Part shown: positions 1-9,278 of the stretch, piece after piece
How the letters are laid out: each line of letters opens with the position of its first letter
How positions within the stretch are numbered: position 1 is the stretch's first letter
NCBI RefSeq assembly: GCF_017831975.1
Contig: NZ_JAFDSS010000001.1
Span: forward strand, 372,001 to 436,000
Origin: Microbacterium terrae
GTDB lineage: Bacteria; Actinomycetota; Actinomycetes; Actinomycetales; Microbacteriaceae
Direction: 5' to 3'
Length of the DNA stretch: 64,000 nt
Notes under the pieces: model-generated
The model's database searches: none
Told to the model about the DNA's origin: nothing
The model's input: only the letters and a program-made list of their open reading frames with translations
Program-made: the position numbers and the translations under genes

Positions 1-679
1 TGAGCTCGGCATCCGCGACGGACGCCCCGGCGCCCTCGCCGAACAGGTCGCCGTTCCGGTGACGTCGCTGCATCGCCTGCCCGACACCGTCGACGACGCG
101 ACGGGCGCGATGGTCGAGCCGGGCGGCAACGCCTTTCGCTCGGTCGAGGCCGCGGGTCTGAAGCCGGGGGATCGGTGCCTCGTTCTCGGTCCGGGAACGA
201 TCGGCCTGCTGTGCGGTCTATTCGCGAAGGCCGCCGGCGCCGAGGTGCATCTCCTCGGTCGGAGCGAACGATCCCTCGCCTTCGCGCGCACGATCGGCTT
301 CGAGCACGTGTGGACGGAGGAGACGCTCCCCGACCTGCCGTGGGACGCCGTGATCGAAGCGTCCAATGCTCAGCACCTCCCGGCGAAGGCCGTCGACCTC
401 GTAGAGCCCGGCAAGCGCGTCGTCTACGTCGGCCTCGCAGGTACGCCGAGCCTCGTCGACACGCGTGACCTCGCGCTCAAGGACGTCAGCGCCGTCGGCA
501 TCCTCAGCGCATCGCCGGGCCTCGCCGGCACCATCACGTCATACGCGTCGGGCGCCGTCGACCCGCGGCCGCTCATCGCCGACACGCTGACGCTCGCCGA
601 CCTTCCCGCGATCCTCGCGGGTGAGCGCCCGGCAGGGTCGGGCGCCGGCCCCAAGTTCCACGTCTCGATCGGAGAATGA
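1..679 (+). CDS. Zinc-binding dehydrogenase, C-terminal part (truncated by window edge)
   Basis: The reading frame is open from base 2 to the TGA at 677-679, giving 225 visible residues; the gene starts outside the window. The Rossmann NAD(P)-binding core is clear: a GPGTIGLL glycine-rich turn near visible residue 62, then strand-helix repeats and the motif VVYVGLAGTP. This is the C-terminal half of a medium-chain (zinc-type) alcohol/polyol dehydrogenase; the GroES-like zinc domain would lie upstream. Substrate cannot be told from this half. The SDR gene starts 3 bp after its stop, so the two dehydrogenases are probably co-transcribed and act in one sugar or polyol oxidation pathway (inference). 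Confidence 0.85.
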   Translation, partial: ELGIRDGRPGALAEQVAVPVTSLHRLPDTVDDATGAMVEPGGNAFRSVEAAGLKPGDRCLVLGPGTIGLLCGLFAKAAGAEVHLLGRSERSLAFARTIGFEHVWTEETLPDLPWDAVIEASNAQHLPAKAVDLVEPGKRVVYVGLAGTPSLVDTRDLALKDVSAVGILSASPGLAGTITSYASGAVDPRPLIADTLTLADLPAILAGERPAGSGAGPKFHVSIGE

Positions 680-682
680 TCC

Positions 683-1423
683 ATGGATGAATTCGCTGGG
701 CTCGTCGCCGTCGTCACTGGCGGTGCGAGTGGCATCGGTGCGGCGACCGCCGCAGAACTCGCCCGCCGAGGGGCGACGGTCGCCGTGATCGATCGAGTGC
801 TTCCTTCTGAGGTCGCACGTGTGCATGGCGAGGTCGCCGACATCACCGACGACGTTCAAGTTCGTGCCGCGATCGCGGCAATCGGCGAGAGGCTCGGCGG
901 AATCGACATCCTCGTCAACAACGCCGGTATCGGCGCGGCCGGCGATGTCTCCGCCAACGACGATGCAGAGTGGCATCGTGTCTACGACGTGAACGTCGTG
1001 GGCCCGACGCGGGTGACCCGCGCGGCGTTGCCGTGGCTGAAACGGTCAGATGCAGCATCCGTCGTCAACACCGCATCGATCGTGGCGCTCGCCGGATTGC
1101 CCAACCGTGCGCTCTACAGCGCCACCAAGGGTGCCGTCGTCGCTCTGACCTATGCCATGGCGGCGGATCACCTCGCCGATGGCATCCGCGTCAACGCGGT
1201 CGCGCCGGGTACTGCCGACACCCCGTGGGTGCAGCGGCTGCTCTCCGAGGCCGATGACCCTGCGGCGATGGCCGAGAACCTCCGCCGTCGTCAGCCCCTC
1301 GGCCGCCTCGTCACGGCCGACGAGATCGCGTTCGCGATTGCGAACCTCGCCTCGCCGCGGGCGGCGGCGACAACGGGAACGGTGGCCGTCGTCGACGGCG
1401 GGCTCACCTCGCTGCGGGTCTGA
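683..1423 (+). CDS. SDR family oxidoreductase
   Basis: A 246-residue classical short-chain dehydrogenase/reductase. It shows the cofactor motif TGGASGIG near residues 12-19, the NNAG motif near residue 80, and the catalytic Ser with YSATK (Tyr-x-x-x-Lys) near residues 140-145, followed by the usual NAVAPG segment. Length is normal for the family. The ATG is preceded by a GGAG element inside the end of the upstream dehydrogenase, only 3 bp away, so translation is probably coupled. It is likely cytoplasmic and NAD(P)-dependent, oxidising a sugar, polyol or similar alcohol; the substrate is not deducible. A strong hairpin follows the stop. Confidence 0.92.
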   Translation: MDEFAGLVAVVTGGASGIGAATAAELARRGATVAVIDRVLPSEVARVHGEVADITDDVQVRAAIAAIGERLGGIDILVNNAGIGAAGDVSANDDAEWHRVYDVNVVGPTRVTRAALPWLKRSDAASVVNTASIVALAGLPNRALYSATKGAVVALTYAMAADHLADGIRVNAVAPGTADTPWVQRLLSEADDPAAMAENLRRRQPLGRLVTADEIAFAIANLASPRAAATTGTVAVVDGGLTSLRV

Positions 1424-1431
1424 CCCACGAC

Positions 1432-1475
1432 GACAAGCGGCCGGTCTGTGCATACGCACCGACCGGCCTCTTGTC
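1432..1475. terminator. Strong hairpin between convergent genes
   Basis: Arms GACAAGCGGCCGGTC (1432-1446) and GACCGGCCTCTTGTC (1461-1475) pair with one mismatch. The loop itself contains GTGC-ATAC-GCAC, so the stem can extend. It sits between the SDR gene and the oppositely oriented MFS gene and probably terminates transcription from either side. There is no long T-run, as is usual in high-GC actinobacteria. Confidence 0.8.
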
Positions 1476-1556
1476 ACGCACTGGCGCGGGCTGATCGCTC
1501 AAGGGCCGTTGGACATCCTCGCGCCCACCAACCCCACCTTGTGGTAACGCTGAGGC

Positions 1557-2834
1557 TCAGCGCACCGTGCGGATCATGAAGATCGGGATGGCCCCGAGGA
1601 TCGCCAACGCTGCGGCCAGAGGGAAGATCCCGTGGTAGCCCACGAATCCGATTGCCGCGGCCGCGAGGATCGGACCCAGCACCTGACCACCGGTGTTCGC
1701 GAGGTTCAGGATGCCGAGGTCCTTCGCCGCGGTGTCGGGGTTCGGCAGCACCTCGATGTTGAGGGCCTGGTCGACAGAATTGAACGCCCCCATGCCGATG
1801 CCGGCGATCGCGCCGTAGACCAGGAGAGCCCACGGCTCCGCCGCGAAGAACGGGAACATCGCGCCAACCGCGATGAGCACCGCCGCGGTGATCACCGGCA
1901 GACGCCTGCGCTTCAGCTTGTCGGAGACCGGGCCCGCGATCGCACCCATGCCGAATGCGGTCAGCATCAGCAGGAGCGAGACCAGCGAAAGGACCTGGGC
2001 CGTCTGATCTTCGGCGAGCAGCATGTAGTCGGTGAGGATGTAGAGCATGTAGCCCGAGATCGCGAACTTCGCCGCCACAATCGTGAGCTTGCCGAACAGC
2101 GCGAGGTAGTAGTCCCGCGAACCCGTGGTCGGCAGCGTGAAGTTCTCGCGTACGGCCGACCAGGTGAAGGCGCGCGGCGGCATGTCCAGGCTCGACTGCT
2201 CGCGCATGAGCACGACGCACAGCGGACCCGCGATCGCCAAGAGGCCTGCCAGCGCGAAGAACCCGGTCGTGACATCTCCCAGGAACTGAGCGCCGAGGAT
2301 CTGACCGCCGTAGATGCCGCCCGAGAAGCCGAGCGAGTAGATCGACGAGATCGTTCCACGATGGCGGGGCGCCACCCGGTCGGCGATCACGGCAATGATC
2401 GGAGCGATGGCGGAGTTGAGGAACAGCTGCATCACCGCCCAGACGACCATCAGCATCGGCAGCGATCCGACGAACGGGATCACGGCCAGCATCACTGCCG
2501 TGCCGATCGAGCCGACGATCATCCACGGCGACCGACGACCCCAGCGTGAGCGGGTGCCGTCCGACAGCGCGCCGACGACGATGTTGGCCAGCGTCGCGAC
2601 GACCATCGACACGGTCGAGATCACCGCGAGCGCGGTGGCCTTTCCCTCAGGGTCGATCTCGGCGACGCGGGCGGGAAGCAGCACGGCGTTGACGCCCATG
2701 TACGGACCGGTCACGAGGAGGATGCCCAGCGCGACGGCCACTCCCACGCGCAGCGGCGGCTTGGGCTGGTCGACGTCGGTCGTCGACCCCGACCACGGGA
2801 CGACCCTGGCCGTCGTGGTGTCGACCACGGTCAC
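1557..2834 (-). CDS. MFS transporter
   Basis: A 425-residue integral membrane protein with about twelve hydrophobic segments. The motif GALSDGTRSRWGRRSPW in the TM2-TM3 loop is the signature of the major facilitator superfamily. The GTG start overlaps the TGA of the upstream GH3 glycosidase gene (GTGA, 2831-2834), so the two are translationally coupled. This coupling suggests a carrier for the glycoside that the GH3 enzyme cleaves, or for its product; the direction of transport cannot be read from sequence. The gene ends next to the bidirectional hairpin at 1432-1475. The first roughly 25 residues are a soluble tail. Confidence 0.9.
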   Translation of the reverse strand: MTVVDTTTARVVPWSGSTTDVDQPKPPLRVGVAVALGILLVTGPYMGVNAVLLPARVAEIDPEGKATALAVISTVSMVVATLANIVVGALSDGTRSRWGRRSPWMIVGSIGTAVMLAVIPFVGSLPMLMVVWAVMQLFLNSAIAPIIAVIADRVAPRHRGTISSIYSLGFSGGIYGGQILGAQFLGDVTTGFFALAGLLAIAGPLCVVLMREQSSLDMPPRAFTWSAVRENFTLPTTGSRDYYLALFGKLTIVAAKFAISGYMLYILTDYMLLAEDQTAQVLSLVSLLLMLTAFGMGAIAGPVSDKLKRRRLPVITAAVLIAVGAMFPFFAAEPWALLVYGAIAGIGMGAFNSVDQALNIEVLPNPDTAAKDLGILNLANTGGQVLGPILAAAAIGFVGYHGIFPLAAALAILGAIPIFMIRTVR

Positions 2835-5071
2835 AGGACCACCTCCGCGCGAACCGCAGCGCTGTCACCCCAGTACGCGGACGCTTCGACGACGATCGGG
2901 CCTTCGGCGACGACGATGGTGCGGGATGCCGCATCCCACCGTCCGAGCGGCGTGAGGTCGAGCGCGACCGGCACATCCTGGACCTGGTGCGTCGAGAGGT
3001 GGGTCACCGTGAAGCCCAGCAGCTCGCGCTCGCCGGCGCGTTCACCGTCGACGCGCGAGCCGTAGACCTGCACGACATGGTGCACGTCACGCGCGCCGGT
3101 GTTGCGGACGGTCACGGTCGCCGCCGCCCTGCCCGACGCGGCGTCTACGGCATCCACCGCAAGCGCCTCGGTGTCGACGGTCGTATACGACAAGCCGAAT
3201 CCGAGGGGGAACAGTGCGTCGACACCGCGTCGCTGCAGGAGGCGCTGGCCGTACCAGCGGTCGTAGGTGAAGGTCTTCGCGTCCTTGTCGAACGCGGGCA
3301 GGTCCTCGTCCGAGGCCGGGATGGCATAGGGGAGGCGGCCTGACGGAGTACGGGCGCCCAGCAGCACGTCGGCGAGGGCGTTTCCGCCCTCCGTGCCGGC
3401 GTACCAGCCGATGACGACCGAGGGGACGAGATCGATCCACTCGTGCATGAGCACGGCTCCGGCGCCGACGATGACGACGACCGTGCGCGGATTGGCGGCC
3501 GCCACCGCGCGGATGGTCTCGACGTCCTCCGGGCGGAGGTGCAGTTGACGCCGATCGCCGCCCTTGCCCTCGGTGCCGACGACACTGCGGCCCGCGCCGA
3601 GGTTGCGGATGACCACCTCCTGGTCGGCGCGTTCCTGATCGTCGCGAGGCTCGGGGTAGAGGGCCGTCAGTTCCTCGCGTGTGGCGAGCGAGCCGTCGAT
3701 GAACTCCCCTTCGTCTTCGGCCGTGTAACCGACCACGACGATCGCGGCGTCGGCCATCTGCGCAGCCTCTGCCGCGCCGGAGGCCCCCGCTGCGGCGTCG
3801 GCGGTGACCACATCGGCGTCGGGGAGGGCCGCGCGCAGCCCCTGCAGCGGGGTCACGACGTACGGGGTGAGCACGGACGAGGAACCGCGGTCGCCGGTGA
3901 CCTCGACATCGGCGAGGCGTCCGACGACCGCGAGGGTGCGCAGACCCGCACCGTCGAACGGCAGGACGGGCGCGGCATCGTCCGCGATGGTGTCGTTCTT
4001 CAACAGGACCATGGCGCGGGTGGCCGCTTCGCGCGCGAGGGCGGTGTGCTCCGGGCAGGCGAGCGTGCCGTGCGGCTCCTCGGCCAGGCGCCGGGCGTAG
4101 TGGGTGAGTTGCATGCCGATGATCCGCACGCCGGAGCGTTCGACGTCGTCCCACGACGACTCGCCCGATTCGAGCGAAGATTCCAAGGTGGACGCGCGCT
4201 GCTGGCGGTAGGGCGCTTCGACATCCAAACCTGCCGAGAGAGAAGCTGCGGCATCCCGCAGCCCCCACACGAAGTCGGTGATGACGGCGCCCTCGAAACC
4301 CCAGTCATCGCGCAGCACCTGGGTCAGCAGATACGGGTTCTGCCCGTTCCACTCGCCGTTGGAGGCGTTGTAGCTGCTCATCACCGACGCGACGCCGGCC
4401 TCGACGACGTGCTTGAAGTGCGGCAGGTACACCTCGTGGAGGGTTGCTTCGTCGACCTTCACGTCAACCTCGAATCGGGCGTTCTCCATCGAGTTGAGTG
4501 CGAAATGCTTCATGCACGCCATCACGTTGCGCTGCGCGCCACGGGTGACGGCGGCGCCCATCGCGCCCAGCAGCAGCGGCTGGTCGGAGTACACCTCTTG
4601 GACGCGACCCCATGCGGGGTGCCGTGGCAGATTGATGCAGACACCGCCGAAGTAGTTGGCGCCATGCTCCCGAGCCTCGGTTCCGATCGCCACGCCTACG
4701 CGCTCCTCGAGTTCGACATCCCACGTCGCCCCACGCGCCATCGCGACCGGGAACGCCGTGGATCCCTCGCGAACGGCCCCTCGTGGGCCGTCGGAGAAGC
4801 GGATGCCCGGAAGGCCGACGCGCTCGATAGCTCCCATGACATACGGGGTGTCGCGGTGGTAGCCGCCCGTTGCGAGCGAACGCATCCCCGGCCAGAAGTC
4901 GACGTCCCCGTCGAGCAGCCACAAGCGCTCCGCGGGGGTGAGCTCGAGCCAGAGATCCGCAGCCGCTGCGAGCGGGTGTTCCCCCTCGCGCACCCGATCG
5001 ACGGCCGCATCGAACGCGCGTGCGGCAGAAGTTTCGGCAGCAATGGTGCCGGGGAAGTCGAACTGAGTCAT
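2831..5071 (-). CDS. Glycoside hydrolase family 3 (beta-glucosidase/xylosidase-like)
   Basis: A 746-residue GH3 enzyme without a signal peptide, so probably cytoplasmic. The N-terminal barrel carries the substrate-binding KHFALNS segment and the nucleophile Asp in VITDFVWG near residue 265. The second alpha/beta domain and a C-terminal fibronectin-III-like domain follow. ATG at 5071 is chosen because GAGAGG lies at 5079-5084; an in-frame TTG at 5086 would overlap that ribosome-binding site. It is coupled by GTGA overlap to an MFS transporter and is divergent from a TetR gene. GH3 enzymes remove beta-linked glucose, xylose or related residues from non-reducing ends; the exact sugar is not deducible. 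Confidence 0.93.
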   Translation of the reverse strand: MTQFDFPGTIAAETSAARAFDAAVDRVREGEHPLAAAADLWLELTPAERLWLLDGDVDFWPGMRSLATGGYHRDTPYVMGAIERVGLPGIRFSDGPRGAVREGSTAFPVAMARGATWDVELEERVGVAIGTEAREHGANYFGGVCINLPRHPAWGRVQEVYSDQPLLLGAMGAAVTRGAQRNVMACMKHFALNSMENARFEVDVKVDEATLHEVYLPHFKHVVEAGVASVMSSYNASNGEWNGQNPYLLTQVLRDDWGFEGAVITDFVWGLRDAAASLSAGLDVEAPYRQQRASTLESSLESGESSWDDVERSGVRIIGMQLTHYARRLAEEPHGTLACPEHTALAREAATRAMVLLKNDTIADDAAPVLPFDGAGLRTLAVVGRLADVEVTGDRGSSSVLTPYVVTPLQGLRAALPDADVVTADAAAGASGAAEAAQMADAAIVVVGYTAEDEGEFIDGSLATREELTALYPEPRDDQERADQEVVIRNLGAGRSVVGTEGKGGDRRQLHLRPEDVETIRAVAAANPRTVVVIVGAGAVLMHEWIDLVPSVVIGWYAGTEGGNALADVLLGARTPSGRLPYAIPASDEDLPAFDKDAKTFTYDRWYGQRLLQRRGVDALFPLGFGLSYTTVDTEALAVDAVDAASGRAAATVTVRNTGARDVHHVVQVYGSRVDGERAGERELLGFTVTHLSTHQVQDVPVALDLTPLGRWDAASRTIVVAEGPIVVEASAYWGDSAAVRAEVVL

Positions 5072-5098
5072 CGCATTACCTCTCAACGGTGAGATCTT

Positions 5099-5131
5099 CT
5101 ACGTACTGAATGCTTGTTAAGTAGTAAGTAG
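5099..5131. promoter_or_regulatory. Inverted repeat, probable TetR operator
   Basis: Arms CTACGTACT (5099-5107) and AGTAAGTAG (5123-5131) form an imperfect palindrome (8 of 9 paired) in the 117-bp gap between the leftward GH3-MFS operon and the rightward TetR gene. A nested CTT-GTT-AAG lies near its centre. Location and symmetry suit binding by the adjacent TetR protein; this is inferred. Confidence 0.5.
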
Positions 5132-5188
5132 ATCAAATCATCGCAGGGAACGGCAAGCTAGAGTGGGGCGCGATCCGAGGAGCAGTGC

Positions 5189-5818
5189 ATGACGACTCAC
5201 GTATCGGCGCAGCCGAAGCCGCGCCGCGTGCGAATGGCGACATCCGCACGCCGGGAGCAGATCATCGCGGTGGCCACCACACTCATCGCGGATCGGGGAT
5301 TCTGGGGTGTCACGCTCCGGGAGGTCGCCATCGCGTGCGGCATCTCCGAACCCGGCATCCTCCACCACGTCGGTTCGAAGGATGGGCTGCTGGTTGCCGT
5401 GCTCGAACACCGGGACCACTGCGATCGCAAAGCACTCGCTGGTCGCCTCGGCGTTGCTGTGTCTGACCTCGATGCCGACCCCGCACCCTTCGGGCTGCGG
5501 GAGATGTGCACGGCCGCCGTGGAGCGGAACGCGACTCAGCCCGAGATCGTGCGGCTCTATACCGTCCTGCAGGCGGAGTCCCTGTCGGAGACGCACCCTG
5601 CATTCAGCTACTTCGGCCGCAGGGAACAGCTTGCGCTCGACCTCTTCTCGCGGGCGGCGCGCACGTCAGGCGTACCTGCGGCCAAGATCTCCGCGGTCGC
5701 GCGCGAGACGCTCTCGGCGATGAACGGGCTGCAACTCGCCTGGCTGCGCTCCGACCAGGAGTTCGACTTCGTCGACGCGTGGGAGGCGTTCGCTGATCGC
5801 TTCCTCCCCGCAGACTGA
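5189..5818 (+). CDS. TetR family transcriptional regulator
   Basis: A 209-residue regulator. The N-terminal helix-turn-helix domain (about residues 18-65) has the TetR pattern: ARREQIIAVA, then GFWGVTLREVA and the recognition segment EPGILHHVGSKDGL. The rest is an all-helical ligand domain typical of this class in actinobacteria. The ATG at 5189 follows a GAGGAG element. It is divergent from the GH3-MFS operon across an inverted repeat at 5099-5131, so it probably represses that operon and itself. TetR ligand pockets usually hold hydrophobic or amphipathic small molecules, which suggests that the inducer is a glycoside or aglycone, not a free sugar. Confidence 0.9.
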   Translation: MTTHVSAQPKPRRVRMATSARREQIIAVATTLIADRGFWGVTLREVAIACGISEPGILHHVGSKDGLLVAVLEHRDHCDRKALAGRLGVAVSDLDADPAPFGLREMCTAAVERNATQPEIVRLYTVLQAESLSETHPAFSYFGRREQLALDLFSRAARTSGVPAAKISAVARETLSAMNGLQLAWLRSDQEFDFVDAWEAFADRFLPAD

Positions 5819-5819
5819 G

Positions 5820-7429
5820 TCAGGAGATCGCGGAGTTCTGCGGGTCTCGGGATGCGGCAAGCAGGTCGGTCACCGTGACCAGTGGAACGCGGGGTGCCGC
5901 GCGCCGTTGCGCGCCTCCTTCTCTTCGATCCTCATCCACCCCTCGAGCGTCACGAGATCCGGATTTCGCCGCCGCACAAGGTCTGCGAGTTCTGATTGGT
6001 GCGCCCTCGGCGAGGGCAGGCGCGACGACGAATGATCCTCGAGAATCGCGGATATGGTTTCGCTCGCGTCGATCCGATTCGTGCCGATCACGCCAGAAGG
6101 TCCTCGTTTGATCCAGCCGGCACAGTAGACGCCGACGAGCCAACGACCCGGCGATCCGCGAAGCACCCGGCCGTCGCGCTGCGGGATGGTGCCGCTTGCA
6201 CCGTCGAACGGGAGGCCCGCGATGGGAGTTCCACGGAAGCCGATGGCGCGGATGACCAGCGAAGCATCGATGTGCTCCGTTGAGCCGTCTGCCCGCGCGA
6301 ACAGCACGCCGTCGACATGCTCGGATCCCGAAATTACCGTCGGTGTGAGTCCGAACCTCAGCGTGATTCTCGTGCCGAGGGGCTCGCGCTTCGTGGCGTC
6401 CGCGACGATCTGCGCCCTCCGGGCTCTGTCTGCCATCGTCCGGGAGCTGCGGTCTTCGCTGCGCCTGGAGTGGTCGGCGCCGACCTCGGCGGCATGAGCG
6501 AGGAGTGACACTCCATCGAGCTGTGCAATGGACGCGAGCTCGGCGGTGCCGTATGCGGCAGCGTCGGGGCCCCGGCGGCCGACAACGGATTTCTCTTCGA
6601 AGCGACGAGTACGGAGAGCGTCGAGTGCGTCGTCCGCCATGTCGGTGCCGTGGAATGCCTCCACGGGGCGAGCCAGTACACGGGCGACATCGAGCGCGAC
6701 GTTCCCATCGCCGATCACAACGGCGCGTCTGCCCTGAAGGTCGAAGCGCCGGTCTGCGAAGTCGGGATGGCCGTTGCACCACGCCACGAACTCATGCGCG
6801 CCGTGCGAGCCGGGGAGATCCTCGCCCGGAACGCTGAGCCTGCGGTCCTGCGATGCGCCCGACGTCACGAGCACTGCGTTGTGCGTTTGCAGGAGCTCCG
6901 CGAGTGCAATGTGTTTTCCGACCTCGGTGTTGAACCAACAGTGGACGTTTCGGCGCCGGAGCAGTCGTGCGAATGTGTGTGCGATCCGCTTCGTCTGCGG
7001 ATGATCGGGAGCCACTCCCGCACGCACGAGGCCGTACGGCGTCGGCAGTCGTTCGAACACGTTGACTTCCACGCCCGGTAGCGCGCTCAGCTCTTCGGTC
7101 GCATACAGGCCCGCGGGCCCGGCGCCGATGACGGCTACGCGAAGTCCACCGTGGCGCCGTGGGTTGCGTCGTGGAATGGGCGACGGTCTCGGGTCACGGA
7201 TCGGGCGTTCGGTGAAGTACTCCGAGTTGACGCCCGTGTGGTGATCCGCCGCCGGCGCCGACTCGTGGACGATGGCGTCTACGGGGCATGCGTCCGCGCA
7301 GGCCCCGCAGTCGATGCATACGGTCGGGTCGATGTACAACTGCTCGGTGGTGCCGAAGTCATCGTCCCCCGGGCGCGGGCGAATGCACTGAACGGGGCAG
7401 ACAGCGATGCACGAAGTGTCGGCGCAACA
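5820..7429 (-). pseudogene. Ferredoxin/NADP-reductase fusion (FprB-like), broken at both ends
   Basis: The protein resembles FprB-type reductases, an N-terminal ferredoxin domain fused to an adrenodoxin-reductase-like flavoprotein. Both cluster motifs are visible (CCADTSCIAVCPVQC and CIDCGACADACP), as are the FAD motif VIGAGPAGLYA and the second nucleotide motif VIGDGNVALDVAR. Two lesions are seen. At the 5' end the homology begins right at the first Cys pair (about 7429); upstream the frame runs into antisense of the peptidase remnant, with no proper start. Near 5895-5925 a frameshift separates the body, ending EKEARNGARH, from its natural tail, VPLVTVTDLLAAS, which continues in another frame to 5820. 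It is probably non-functional. Confidence 0.8.
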
Positions 7430-7441
7430 CGATCCGCGGGG

Positions 7442-9235
7442 CGCACTCTCGACGCATCGCAGGTCGCCGGGATCCCCGGCACGGACGGACCTCTCACGGC
7501 TGAACTCGTCTACGTCGGATACGGGACTGCGCCGGAATACGACGGGCGCGACGTGAGGGGCAAGCTGGTCCTCGTCGACTGGCACGAGGAGAGCTACTTC
7601 TACATGCCTGGCCTGGAGGCGCAGCACCGAGGCGCTGTCGGAGTGGTTCTCACCAAGCAGATCAACCCGGACATCGTGGCAGATCCGGACCGTCTCGGGA
7701 CAACCGACGGGCGGTGGCGTTTGGACGGCATCCCCCTGTGACGATCTCGGTCAACAGCGGTCAATGGATCAAGAGCATGCTCGACGGCGATGAGCCGATC
7801 ATCGCGACGATGACAAGCGACGTCGATATCGACATGCACGACTTCGAGAACGTAGAGTCCGGCGGCGTCGCCTTCAACGTGGTGGCTGAGATCCCGGGTA
7901 CCGACCCCGACGCGCAGGCGATGCTGATAGCTGCCCACTACGACGCCTTCTACCGCTCGGCGCTGGACAACACGGGTGCTGCGGCGCAACTCATGACAAT
8001 CGCCAAGGCGATGATGCGCAGCGGTACCCGCTTCGAGCGGTCCGTCATCTTCCTCGCCTCATGCGGGGAGGAATACGGCTACGCCGATACCGAGTACTCC
8101 TACCTCGCCGGCGCGTGGTGGGCAGCGACGGTCACGCACGCGAGCACCGCCGCGGATCCGCACGAGCGCTGGACCGGGCCGGACGGCCGTCTGGGGCTCT
8201 TCCTCAATCTGGAGGAGTCTCCGCAGATCGGAGCGCCGCTCACCGCGGCGGCCACTCCTGATCTGATGCCGTGGATAGTCTCGCTGGGACAGGAATGGGA
8301 CGGTGCGCTGCTGCCGAACGGGTTCGTCAAGCACGAGCCGTACTCGGTCTGGCAGGACGGCGCGACGTTCACCTTCGCCGGGATCTCGACGGTCGTCACG
8401 GTCGCCGAGCAGGAGGACTATCAAGCGAATCAGAATCACACGACCGCCGATGACGTCGCGCTGATCGACTACGCGTACCTCGACAACCTGGTGAAGTTCT
8501 ACGGACGCGTCTTGGTCTCGGCTTCCACTGGTATCGCTCCACACGACCTCTCACCAGGCCGAGCAGCTGGTCTCCCTCGTGCGCGATCTGCCGCTGGCAG
8601 AGCTCGGAGCCGACCCTTCGATCGTGACGATGCTGACGGATGCCTCGGATCGCTATCGGGAAGCGACAGCGGCGTACGCGCGGCGAAAGGCCGACATCCC
8701 CCAGGAGCGCTGGTCCGAGGTGAATCGCCAATTGAGCGCGATCCAGTCGCACTGGCATCGGAACCTCTCCGGGATCGATGCGTATGACGAGCATGTGACC
8801 GTTTCGTTCGAGCAGACGGCACGGGACGTCGCTCACCTTCGCGCCGCGATTGCGCATCTCGGGAGCGGAGACGCCACAGCGGCGGCTGGCGAGCTGTCGG
8901 AAGTCGGGCGCGCCGGTCTCGACATGTACTTCAGTCCCGAAGTGCATCGCTACAGTGCTCAGCGCTATCTGCAGGACCACCCGACGATCGGCTGGGGTGG
9001 TCAGATCGTCCAGCCGTGGAGGCTCGATATCACCCCACAGATTCGACAGCTCGAGGATGGCGAGCTCGTCGCCGCCGCCGACGGGTTGCGAGAAATCGCG
9101 GACAAGGTGATCCGTGGGGTGGACCTTCCGGGTGCACGCACGGAGACTCTCCACATCGACGGCCTGGATGAGCGCCTCGCCGATGCGGAACGAACGCTTC
9201 GTGAGCTGACCGCGATGGTCGGCCTTCTTCGATAG
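7442..9235 (+). pseudogene. M28 family metallopeptidase (PA domain), truncated and frameshifted
   Basis: Three consecutive frame segments make one protein. From about 7442 comes a protease-associated-domain piece (ELVYVGYGTAPEYDGRD); from about 7738 the zinc-peptidase core (AHYDAFYRSALDNTGAAAQ, then SCGEEYG, then NHTTADD); from about 8560 a C-terminal helical domain ending at 9235. The first switch, near 7738, fits loss of one G where CTG-GTG would be expected. The second, near 8555, fits one extra base. The N-terminus, with any signal peptide, is missing because the sequence joins the antisense of the reductase remnant at about 7430-7442. The family includes aminopeptidases and glutamate-carboxypeptidase-like enzymes. 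Confidence 0.82.
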
Positions 9236-9278
9236 GCGTACCGCTTCGGCAGTGGTGACCCCGCCGCCGAGCCGCGTG

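Noticed and set aside
3443..5092. 549-codon antisense frame over the first GH3 gene
   Set aside because: Shadow of GH3; no recognisable domain and no upstream signals.
7429..7627. N-terminal 63-residue extension of the FprB-like frame
   Set aside because: It is the antisense of the M28 peptidase coding sequence and has no similarity to the ferredoxin domain start.
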